Positions 7,472 to 12,719 of a stretch of 37,109 nt of DNA are shown here, in pieces. Location of the stretch: NCBI GenBank assembly GCA_030538675.1, contig JAUNTM010000015.1:1-37109 (forward strand). Direction: 5' to 3'. Under the pieces are notes generated by a model. It searched no databases. It was given only the letters and a program-made list of their open reading frames with translations, and was not told where the DNA came from. Each line of letters starts with the position of its first letter. Position 1 is the stretch's first letter. The position numbers were made by a program, and so were the translations under genes. Origin of the DNA: Capnocytophaga sp. (lineage in GTDB: Bacteria; Bacteroidota; Bacteroidia; Flavobacteriales; Flavobacteriaceae).

Positions 7472-8134
7472 ATGAAGAAACTATTTTTAATTATTACAAT
7501 TTTTATAGGACAATATTTATTTTCACAAGAAGAAGTTGTTATTGGGTTGGAAGAAGTAACCGTATCAGAAAACAGCGACCAATGCCATAAAGGTTTCTTA
7601 AAAAAATTTAAAGCCCTAAAGTTAGATTTACGTCCGTCAAAAACAAAATACAGTTTTATTTCAGACAAAAATACCCATCAAGGAGTGGCTCATTTGAAAG
7701 AAAATCTAAAAGTGAAATGTCTGGAAGAGGACTCTCCTGATTTTGAAAAAATAGAACATAACCACAACAGTATGATGCAATTGGCTTACACGGCTTGGCT
7801 TACCTTGCAAAATAAATTTCAAAGGAAAATGATTTGTAGCGGTGCCGGTAGCAATGAATGGAATTTTGCTTCCTACGGAACTATCAAAGGCATTAAATTA
7901 GAGGCGGAAGATAATTTTGAATTTCGGGTAAGGCTCCACGATGACGGCACGCTTGCTTCTGCTTTTATGAAAAACAGCGATAACTCAGAAAAAACAAGTG
8001 ATTATGAAGTTACAATATTCTTTAAAAAGGAAGGTAAAAAATTGTTTTTCAAAAACATAGAAGGGATTATAAAAAGTGTGGAAAACAGAAATTTGGAAAT
8101 CAGGGTTGATATTGAAATAGTAGCTTCAGAATAA
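7472..8134 (+). CDS. Secreted hypothetical protein in the peptide island
   Basis: A 220-residue protein with a clear signal peptide (MKKLFLIITIFIGQYLFSQ). I recognise no domain. The mature part is Lys/Glu-rich, with Cys in DQCHKGF, KVKCLEE and KMICSGAG, and a C-terminal strand-rich half (FEFRVRLHDDG, YEVTIFFKKEGKKLFF). It follows the broken peptide gene and precedes the first copy of the 43-residue membrane peptide, so it may be an accessory or immunity factor of that module; this is inference from position only. A weak hairpin at about 7431-7452 lies in its leader. Base composition is AT-rich like the rest of the peptide region. Confidence 0.6.
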   Translation: MKKLFLIITIFIGQYLFSQEEVVIGLEEVTVSENSDQCHKGFLKKFKALKLDLRPSKTKYSFISDKNTHQGVAHLKENLKVKCLEEDSPDFEKIEHNHNSMMQLAYTAWLTLQNKFQRKMICSGAGSNEWNFASYGTIKGIKLEAEDNFEFRVRLHDDGTLASAFMKNSDNSEKTSDYEVTIFFKKEGKKLFFKNIEGIIKSVENRNLEIRVDIEIVASE

Positions 8135-8220
8135 TTTTTTCAAAAAAAGTTAAATCATTCCCTTTGGGTTAGGTTTTAGCAAAAAAAATAGTACCTTGCG
8201 CAGACAAAAGCTTAGACACA

Positions 8221-8390
8221 ACCTGACAAAGATCATTCAGAATATAAAAATTAAAATTTCATCTATGGAAAAGACTAATTATCTATTCGTTGGAAAAAGA
8301 GCTTTAAGTTTTGCTTTCAGTATATTCATTTTGTATTTGCTGATAAGCGTAATAGAATATCCGGAAGCATTTAAAGCTGGTTTTTTAGGA
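8221..8390 (+). repeat. 170-bp direct repeat, copy 1
   Basis: This matches 11050-11219 with only a few single-base differences (I see them at 8225, 8234 and 8276, plus one at the end). It covers a 44-base 5' region and nearly all of the 43-codon gene. The offset is 2829 bases throughout, with no indels. Confidence 0.9.
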
Positions 8391-8396
8391 AGATAA
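8265..8396 (+). CDS. 43-residue membrane peptide, copy 1
   Basis: Starts MEKTNYLFVGKRAL, has one hydrophobic helix (about residues 14-31) and ends SVIEYPEAFKAGFLGR. It has no GG leader. The product is identical to the one encoded at 11094-11225, with only silent differences. Its C-terminal 20 residues closely match the mature part of the GG peptide at 10695 (SVIEYPQDFVDGLLGR). The open frame could begin at 8196, but the ATG at 8265 is where both copies start to agree as coding sequence. It could be an immunity peptide that resembles its toxin, or a leaderless relative of it. Function unknown. Confidence 0.65.
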   Translation: MEKTNYLFVGKRALSFAFSIFILYLLISVIEYPEAFKAGFLGR

Positions 8397-8410
8397 ACAT
8401 TGGTTAAAAT

Positions 8411-8533
8411 ATGAAAATATCAACCCGTAAATTTTGGCAAATCTTATTATGGATTTGTGGCGTTTTGGTTTTTATACTGGTTATTCGGTTCATCGCAGTG
8501 AATTTTATGATTGGCTTTACCTCGCCCAGATAA
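8411..8533 (+). CDS. Tiny single-span membrane protein
   Basis: A 40-residue open frame, 14 bases after the 43-residue peptide gene. It starts MKISTRKFWQILLW, then has a strongly hydrophobic helix (to about residue 31) and ends IGFTSPR. The N-terminus (MK-T-FW pattern) faintly resembles the 28-residue protein at 11527. Probably co-transcribed with the preceding gene. No function can be assigned; short membrane proteins in such clusters are often immunity or transport helpers. Its small size makes it uncertain that it is expressed. Confidence 0.45.
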   Translation: MKISTRKFWQILLWICGVLVFILVIRFIAVNFMIGFTSPR

Positions 8534-8538
8534 AATTA

Positions 8539-8583
8539 TGAAAAACGGTTTGTCAACCGAATGGCTTGGTTTTCATCAGTTAA
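8539..8583 (+). repeat. 45-bp scar duplicated from the split secreted-protein gene
   Basis: Matches 9443-9487, inside the gene at 9084-9971, at 44 of 45 positions (8577 differs). It is out of coding context here and appears to be a remnant of an earlier tandem copy or a recombination junction. Confidence 0.8.
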
Positions 8584-8620
8584 CGTGAAATTGATATAAG
8601 GCAATAGTTGATTTTTTTTT

Positions 8621-8689
8621 TTAGTCCTTGCTTTTCCTACCCTCGTAGGAATTGCTCTCGGGACTTTAATCCATCAAGAAACTAAGTAA
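8621..8689 (+). pseudogene. Fragment of a tiny membrane protein after a T11 run
   Basis: One frame reads LVLAFPTLVGIALGTLIHQETK and then stops at 8687-8689, which looks like the end of a small membrane protein. There is no start codon in frame: a TGA lies at 8609, and an 11-base T run (8612-8622) precedes the fragment. It lies directly after the 45-bp scar, so it is probably debris from rearrangement. Region 8584-8755 otherwise holds only a hairpin (CACTCGG 8713-8719 with CCGAGTG 8734-8740). Confidence 0.3.
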
Positions 8690-8755
8690 TTTAAGAATGA
8701 CAAAAACCAAATCACTCGGATATTTAAAAACACCCGAGTGCTAAAAAAATCACAA

Positions 8756-9091
8756 ATGTTACGTTTTGCTTTGTTATTTTTTACCATAACTGTTTTTTCG
8801 CAAGAAAAATATTATGAATTTCCCGTGTTTGACGGAAGCCGTATGATGACTATGTGGCAAAGCAACGAGTTGGTGCAAAATGCAAGCCGTTTGCTCGCCA
8901 ATACGGTTATCGTAAGCGAACGAGATGCCGAGATATATAGCTGGGTATCTTTAGCGGCAACGACTTTGTTGCTGATGCCTGTTACCCACGAAGAAGGACA
9001 TCGGTCGGTGTTGACTTTCAATGACATAGGGTCGGTATCACAACCGATACTCGACAAAAACTTGGTGGCAAAAGTAACCGGGGGTGAGTAA
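8756..9091 (+). pseudogene. 5' part of a frameshifted secreted HExxH protein
   Basis: Starts MLRFALLFFTITVFSQ, a good signal peptide, and runs to a premature stop after VAKVTGGE. It contains HEEGH (an HExxH zinc-peptidase-type motif) in MPVTHEEGHRSVLTFND. The stop arises just after a G5 run at 9080-9084; with four G the frame continues VTGVSNQTLIDLRN into the downstream part (9084-9971), giving one protein of about 404 residues. An upstream GTG at 8738 is possible, but the ATG at 8756 gives the better signal peptide. I believe this is one broken gene, or a sequencing error, rather than two genes. Confidence 0.65.
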
Positions 9092-9971
9092 CCAAACCCT
9101 GATAGATTTACGCAACAGCGACTTCCCTACCTACATCCGTTTGCATACGGCAGGCTTGGAAAGCGATTTTGCTTATGTAGGGTCATTGACCTCAAAACTG
9201 TCATTTGAAGAGGAAGAACGCAAGTATGTTTACGGTGATTTGCTGGCGCGTTCGTTCGGTATGGTTGGCTATTTTATGACATCATACATACAGCGTGGCA
9301 TGAAGCTCGATGAGGCAGGCATTGATGAACTCAAGCTTGATGTGGCAGGACATGATTTATGGGGCATGGCACGGCATTTGTTCCGCAATCCGGACACCTC
9401 TGATTTTCACAGATATACAATCTACGAAGAGCTGACAGCAAGTGAAAAACGGTTTGTCAACCGAATGGCTTGGTTTTCATTAGTTAATTTTGTAAATCCT
9501 AATTTATTCGGAATCCGCAACTTCACGCTTAAAAACGGACATAAAATGAGTTTTAAACTCGGGTATTCCGTATCGCCTTTCGGCGGCTATTTTAGGGAAG
9601 ATGTATACTATTTTATACCGTCAAAAAATCTTAAAATAGGAGGCTACCTTTCTGAATATATGAATCATACACGAATGTTCTTGGCAGGAGGCATAAGCCT
9701 GCACAATTATAAAATCACGGACAAAATACTTTTTAACGGAAATTTAGATATTTGGTCACAGCCCCGGCATTTGGATTTTACCACTTCACAGGCGATGACA
9801 GGTGCAGGAATTTCGTTGAATGGTGCGTATAAATTTTTTAAGTGGGAAGAGGGAAAGTCGCTTTATGCTAATTTTGGACTGTCTGCCAAAAGTAAAGGTT
9901 TTCTACCTGAAAATCCGTCGCTTGACAGTCATTTTAAGGTTCAAATGGGAATAATTTATGCGTTGGAGTGA
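9084..9971 (+). CDS. 3' part of the split secreted protein, probable barrel-like C-terminal
   Basis: A 295-codon open frame whose apparent ATG-like start falls at the frameshift site of the gene beginning at 8756. It opens with QTLIDLRNSDFPTYIRLHTAGLESDF, conserved-looking sequence that needs the upstream half (signal peptide and HExxH motif) to make a complete protein. Residues about 40-150 are helical; from about 155 onward the sequence alternates like beta-strands (HKMSFKLGYSVSPFGGYF, LKIGGYLSEYM), so the C-terminal half may be a membrane-associated or barrel domain. It ends MGIIYALE. Part of it (9443-9487) is duplicated at 8539-8583. It is convergent with the XRE gene. On its own it would lack a secretion signal. 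Confidence 0.65.
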   Translation: MSNQTLIDLRNSDFPTYIRLHTAGLESDFAYVGSLTSKLSFEEEERKYVYGDLLARSFGMVGYFMTSYIQRGMKLDEAGIDELKLDVAGHDLWGMARHLFRNPDTSDFHRYTIYEELTASEKRFVNRMAWFSLVNFVNPNLFGIRNFTLKNGHKMSFKLGYSVSPFGGYFREDVYYFIPSKNLKIGGYLSEYMNHTRMFLAGGISLHNYKITDKILFNGNLDIWSQPRHLDFTTSQAMTGAGISLNGAYKFFKWEEGKSLYANFGLSAKSKGFLPENPSLDSHFKVQMGIIYALE

Positions 9972-10002
9972 GAATCTCGCTCGTCCCAATGGAGACAGAC
10001 TG

Positions 10003-10329
10003 TCAATTTTTCAACAAACGGGATATTATCAAGTCTTTTTCGGATAATTGCTGCTTTAATCTATCGATTTCTTTCTGGAGAGAAGACATTTCCTCGATGA
10101 TTTGTTTTTCTATAAACGCAAAACCTTCTTCTTGGTTAGAAAAAACATCTTTTACAGACAACTCTAATATGTCACATAATTTATGTAGCCTCCTAATGGA
10201 CAAAGGAGAATCCCCTTTTTCAATTTTTGCGTAGGCACCTTGGGTAATGCCTAAATTTATAGCAACCGCTTCTTGCGAATATCCTCTCGCCTTCCGTGCT
10301 TCTTTAATAATTTCTAAATGTCTCTTCAT
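10003..10329 (-). CDS. XRE-family transcriptional regulator
   Basis: A 108-residue protein with a helix-turn-helix of the Cro/C1 type at residues about 1-60 (MKRHLEIIKEARKARGYSQE, then AVAINLGITQGAYAKIEKG) and a C-terminal coiled coil (EEMSSLQKEIDRLKQQLSEK) suited to dimerisation. I start at the ATG complementary to 10327-10329, where homology to the HTH family begins, rather than at the longer frame to 10440. It is divergent from the GG-peptide operon at 10570, and three ATTC-N7-GAAT palindromes lie in the shared intergenic region. It is therefore the best nearby candidate to bind them, controlling both itself and the peptides. This link is inference. Confidence 0.85.
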   Translation of the reverse strand: MKRHLEIIKEARKARGYSQEAVAINLGITQGAYAKIEKGDSPLSIRRLHKLCDILELSVKDVFSNQEEGFAFIEKQIIEEMSSLQKEIDRLKQQLSEKDLIISRLLKN

Positions 10330-10398
10330 AGAAATGATAGTTTTAAAGCAAAGAAAACTATTCTCTCTTTTATTTCCAAAAATAAAGTCAAAAATTTT

Positions 10399-10464
10399 AT
10401 TCATGTAGAGAATAAAGTTTTGTAAATTTATTCCTTGCATGAATGTAAAATTCCTTACAAGAAT
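10399..10464. promoter_or_regulatory. Three palindromic operators, module 2
   Basis: Palindromes of the form ATTC-N7-GAAT lie at 10399-10413, 10430-10444 and 10450-10464. The last two are 20 bp apart and are followed by AAGACCC, the same arrangement as at 7093-7127. The -7 box at 10487 lies 23 bp after the last palindrome and lacks a TTTG at -33, so a bound activator may replace that contact. The 10399 site lies nearer the XRE gene and could mediate autoregulation. Confidence 0.65.
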
Positions 10465-10486
10465 AAGACCCAGCCTAAAAACACCC

Positions 10487-10494
10487 TATCTTTG
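10487..10494 (+). promoter_or_regulatory. -7 box of the GG-peptide operon
   Basis: TATCTTTG fits the Bacteroidetes -7 consensus. The equivalent position in module 1 (7150-7157) reads TATCTCTA. Transcription should start near 10500, at the base of the leader hairpin. Confidence 0.7.
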
Positions 10495-10500
10495 CCCCAT

Positions 10501-10532
10501 ACAAAAAACATCAACGCGTGGGTGTTTTTTGT
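10501..10532 (+). promoter_or_regulatory. Conserved 5' leader hairpin, module 2
   Basis: ACAAAAAACA (10501-10510) pairs perfectly with TGTTTTTTGT (10523-10532). The loop region TCAACGCGTGGG is identical to that in module 1. It sits at the predicted 5' end of the mRNA, 38 bases before the first ATG. It could act as an attenuator, a protein-binding leader or a stability element. Confidence 0.65.
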
Positions 10533-10569
10533 GTGGAAATTATTGTTTAACTTTAAAAGATATAAACTT

Positions 10570-10698
10570 ATGAAATTATCTTTCTTTACACAAGAAGAAC
10601 TTCGTACCGTAGAAGGCGGACACGGAGGGTATTACGGCGACGGTTGCCTAAAACCGAGTTTTATTATTTTACAACCTTATAATACAAAAGAAAAATGA
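10570..10698 (+). CDS. GG-leader peptide 1, bacteriocin-like
   Basis: A 42-residue precursor. The leader MKLSFFTQEELRTVEGG has Leu at -7, Val at -4 and GG at -2/-1, the recognition pattern for C39-peptidase ABC exporters. The mature part starts HGGYYGDGCLKPS, has one Cys, and ends YNTKEK. It is the first gene after the conserved leader hairpin. Its stop overlaps the next start (ATGA at 10695), so translation of the two is coupled. I recognise no named bacteriocin. Antimicrobial or signalling function is inferred from leader type and from the exporter encoded at 11634-14872. Confidence 0.7.
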   Translation: MKLSFFTQEELRTVEGGHGGYYGDGCLKPSFIILQPYNTKEK

Positions 10699-10856
10699 AA
10701 ACACAAAAATTAAACTTAGTAGAGTTAAATACTCAAGAATTGAAAAAAATCGACGGAGGCGGATGGGGTGCCCTTGGTAGTGGTCTTGCACTCTACCTTA
10801 TGATAAGCGTTATTGAGTACCCGCAAGATTTTGTAGATGGATTATTAGGAAGATAA
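10695..10856 (+). CDS. GG-leader peptide 2, bacteriocin-like
   Basis: A 53-residue precursor. The leader ends NTQELKKIDGG, an excellent match to the double-glycine consensus. The mature part (about 31 residues) starts GWGALGSGLALYLM, is hydrophobic in the middle and ends SVIEYPQDFVDGLLGR. That tail closely matches the C-terminus of the two identical 43-residue membrane peptides (8265 and 11094), which lack a leader. The glycine-rich small-residue run (GALGSG) resembles helix-packing motifs of two-peptide class IIb bacteriocins. Translation is coupled to peptide 1 through ATGA. Confidence 0.75.
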   Translation: MKTQKLNLVELNTQELKKIDGGGWGALGSGLALYLMISVIEYPQDFVDGLLGR

Positions 10857-10868
10857 AAAATATAGATT

Positions 10869-11024
10869 ATGAAAGATTTAAACAAACAAGAGCTATCCGA
10901 AATTAACGGTGGCGGTGGCGGTTCAAGAGAAGGTGCAAGACTCGCAGGAAGGTTGGTGGGTACAGCAATTGGAGGTCCTATTGCCATGATGTACTATGCT
11001 GGCTGTGATCTTGATTGGTGGTAA
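10869..11024 (+). CDS. GG-leader peptide 3, bacteriocin-like
   Basis: A 51-residue precursor. The leader MKDLNKQELSEINGG fits the double-glycine consensus (Leu -7, Ile -4) and opens like the broken peptide at 7230 (MKDL). The mature part starts GGGSREGARLAGRLVG, then AIGGPIAMMYYAG, with repeated small-residue spacings, and ends CDLDWW. This Gly-rich amphipathic pattern is typical of class IIb (lactobin/cerein 7B-like) peptides. It starts 12 bases after peptide 2 and belongs to the same operon. Peptides 2 and 3 might act as a pair; that is a guess. Confidence 0.75.
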   Translation: MKDLNKQELSEINGGGGGSREGARLAGRLVGTAIGGPIAMMYYAGCDLDWW

Positions 11025-11049
11025 AGTGATTTGTAACACTTATATCCGA

Positions 11050-11219
11050 ACCTAACAAAGATTATTCAGAATATAAAAATTAAAATTTCATCTATGGAAA
11101 AGACCAATTATCTATTCGTTGGAAAAAGAGCTTTAAGTTTTGCTTTCAGTATATTCATTTTGTATTTGCTGATAAGCGTAATAGAATATCCGGAAGCATT
11201 TAAAGCTGGTTTTTTAGGG
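11050..11219 (+). repeat. 170-bp direct repeat, copy 2
   Basis: Second copy of the sequence at 8221-8390, at a constant offset of 2829 bases, with very few substitutions. The match ends within the penultimate codon of the 43-residue gene. Confidence 0.9.
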
Positions 11220-11225
11220 CGGTAA
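11094..11225 (+). CDS. 43-residue membrane peptide, copy 2
   Basis: Encodes exactly the same 43 residues as 8265-8396 (MEKTNYLFVGKRAL to FLGR). All differences are silent, including the last Arg codon (AGA in copy 1, CGG here), although the DNA match ends just before it. Keeping Gly-Arg despite the diverged codons suggests the C-terminus matters. The gene is the last of the peptide operon and is followed by a strong terminator at 11260. It has one membrane helix and no GG leader. Immunity is a reasonable hypothesis because of the shared tail with peptide 2. Confidence 0.7.
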   Translation: MEKTNYLFVGKRALSFAFSIFILYLLISVIEYPEAFKAGFLGR

Positions 11226-11259
11226 CTGTCTGAATTAGACAAGTCCAAATGATTTTATT

Positions 11260-11297
11260 ACAGAGGAAGAATCTACACTTCTTCCTCTGTTTTTTTA
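11260..11297 (+). terminator. Strong intrinsic terminator after the peptide operon
   Basis: A perfect 12-bp stem, ACAGAGGAAGAA (11260-11271) with TTCTTCCTCTGT (11279-11290), a 7-base loop and a run of T to 11297. It separates the peptide genes from the membrane and export genes that follow only 12 bases later, so export genes may depend on read-through. Confidence 0.9.
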
Positions 11298-11308
11298 ATA
11301 AACAATTC

Positions 11309-11416
11309 ATGAACACATCATTTTATTTTGAAACAATACTTTTACTCACGTTGAGTGTCGCACTTATCGTACAATATTTTAAACATAAATCAAACATTTT
11401 TCCAAAAGATGTATAA
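11309..11416 (+). CDS. Tiny membrane protein A upstream of the exporter
   Basis: 35 residues, starting MNTSFYFETILLLTLS with one hydrophobic helix, then a basic tail KHKSN and ending FPKDV. It starts just after the terminator T-run, and its stop overlaps the next gene (ATGTATAA at 11409-11416), which implies translational coupling. No family recognised. The position directly before the HlyD/ABC export genes suggests a helper or immunity role. Confidence 0.5.
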   Translation: MNTSFYFETILLLTLSVALIVQYFKHKSNIFPKDV

Positions 11417-11501
11417 ATGGCTGGTTTTTGTTTTGGCAGGGCTAACCGTTATCTACATAATAAAACTGTGTATAGAGGCGTTTGGTTATATGTTTTCGTA
11501 A
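11409..11501 (+). CDS. Tiny membrane protein B upstream of the exporter
   Basis: 30 residues, starting MYKWLVFVLAGLTVIYIIK and ending GYMFS; almost the whole chain is one hydrophobic helix with one Cys. Its start lies inside the last codons of the preceding gene. The overlap and order support a real polycistronic unit. Function unknown. Confidence 0.5.
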   Translation: MYKWLVFVLAGLTVIYIIKLCIEAFGYMFS

Positions 11502-11526
11502 GAAAATAAATGATTATAATTATAAA

Positions 11527-11613
11527 ATGAAAACAACTAAAAATTTTTGGATAGGAATCTACGCCGGCGTTGCTACGGGCATCGCATTAGCTTTGTGGTT
11601 CATCTTCAAATAA
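11527..11613 (+). CDS. Tiny membrane protein C upstream of hlyD
   Basis: 28 residues, starting MKTTKNFWIGIYAGVATG with one helix and ending LWFIFK. The gene lies 20 bases before the HlyD-family start. The Gly-spaced helix (GIYAGVATGIALA) favours helix-helix packing. Function unknown; a transporter subunit or immunity peptide is plausible. Confidence 0.5.
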   Translation: MKTTKNFWIGIYAGVATGIALALWFIFK

Positions 11614-11633
11614 TATTTTAAAAAGTCAATACT

Positions 11634-12719
11634 ATGAAAATTCAAAACGGCATTTATATAGCGGTATTGGTGCTTATTACGGGAGCGTTGGTGTCGCTTC
11701 CGCTGGTAAGCGTTCCCATATCGGCATCGGCACGGGGCGTGATACGGTCGGGCTATGAGGATATGCAACTCACGGCATCGGTCAGCGGTCGGGTGGTGTA
11801 CAGCAGTCTGCTCAAAAACAACCAATCCATTACCAAAGGCGATACGCTGCTGGTCATCACTACCGAGCTATTGGATACCCAAAAAGAATTGATAGAAACC
11901 CAGCTGGAAGAGTACCAAGCCCGCCTTTCCGACCTTGCACACTTGGTACAGGGCAGATACGGCAGTCCGCAGACGGGGCAATACCGCCAAGAAGCCTTCG
12001 CCCTAAGGGAACGCCTCGCCCAACTGCAGGCACGGCTTACGCTCGCCCAAAAAGAATTGGACAGGGCTACCCAACTTTATGACAAACAGGTCATCGCCCG
12101 TGCCGAATACGAAAAAATATTTTATGCCCACCAAGAATTGGAACGCGAACTGCACAGCATCCGCCGCCAACAAACCGCCACGTGGCAGGCACAACACACC
12201 GAAACCGAACAAAAATTACAGTCGCTCAAATCCGAGTTAGAGCGCATCGGCAAGGAACAGCACAATTACGTGATGACCGCCCCCGAGTCGGGCAGCCTTA
12301 CGGGGTACAAAAGCATACAGCAGGGCAGTTTTATCGTACAAGGGCAATCGGTGGCGGTGCTTTCGCCCGAACGGCAATTAATAGCAGAATGTGCCGTATC
12401 GCCCAAAGACATCGGTTTTATCCGTCTCGGTCAAAAAGTCCGTTTTCAGATAGACACCTACAATTACAACCAATGGGGACTGCTCGAGGGCAGCGTTGCC
12501 GAAATAGACCGCAATATCAATGCCGATACGCAAAGTGGCGAGGGCTACTTCCGTATCCTTTGCGATATGGACAGCGATTTCCTGCAACTGAAAAACGGTT
12601 ACCGGAGCGGTATCGGCAAAGGAATGACCCTCACGGCACGCTTCCACCTGCTTGACCGCACGCTGTGGCAGTTACTTTTTGACCGTGTAGACGATTGGTT
12701 TAACCCAAACCTTGCTTAA
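11634..12719 (+). CDS. HlyD-family secretion adaptor for the C39 exporter
   Basis: A 361-residue periplasmic adaptor (membrane-fusion protein) that should connect the inner-membrane ABC exporter to an outer-membrane channel. Order: short cytosolic tail, one membrane helix (about residues 8-26, YIAVLVLITGALVSLPLV), a first half biotinyl-lipoyl segment (MQLTASVSGRVVY), a long coiled coil (about 80-205, very rich in Gln, Glu and Leu), then the second lipoyl half (APESGSLTGYKSIQQGSFIVQGQ) and a beta-barrel region with GQKVRFQID. Length is normal. Its stop overlaps the exporter start (TAATG at 12717). Codon use is noticeably richer in G/C than the peptide genes before it. No TolC-type outer-membrane gene is in the window. 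Confidence 0.9.
   Translation: MKIQNGIYIAVLVLITGALVSLPLVSVPISASARGVIRSGYEDMQLTASVSGRVVYSSLLKNNQSITKGDTLLVITTELLDTQKELIETQLEEYQARLSDLAHLVQGRYGSPQTGQYRQEAFALRERLAQLQARLTLAQKELDRATQLYDKQVIARAEYEKIFYAHQELERELHSIRRQQTATWQAQHTETEQKLQSLKSELERIGKEQHNYVMTAPESGSLTGYKSIQQGSFIVQGQSVAVLSPERQLIAECAVSPKDIGFIRLGQKVRFQIDTYNYNQWGLLEGSVAEIDRNINADTQSGEGYFRILCDMDSDFLQLKNGYRSGIGKGMTLTARFHLLDRTLWQLLFDRVDDWFNPNLA

Noticed and set aside
8196..8264. Upstream extension of the 43-residue peptide gene
   Set aside because: The corresponding region of the second copy is not open in frame to the same point, and the shared coding sequence begins at the ATG at 8265.
8697..8744. 15-codon open frame MTKTKSLGYLKTPEC
   Set aside because: Very short, and it coincides with a hairpin (8713-8740); no leader motif or family resemblance.
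10330..10440. Longer start for the XRE regulator
   Set aside because: The extra 37 residues do not resemble the HTH family, and the region holds the palindromic operators.
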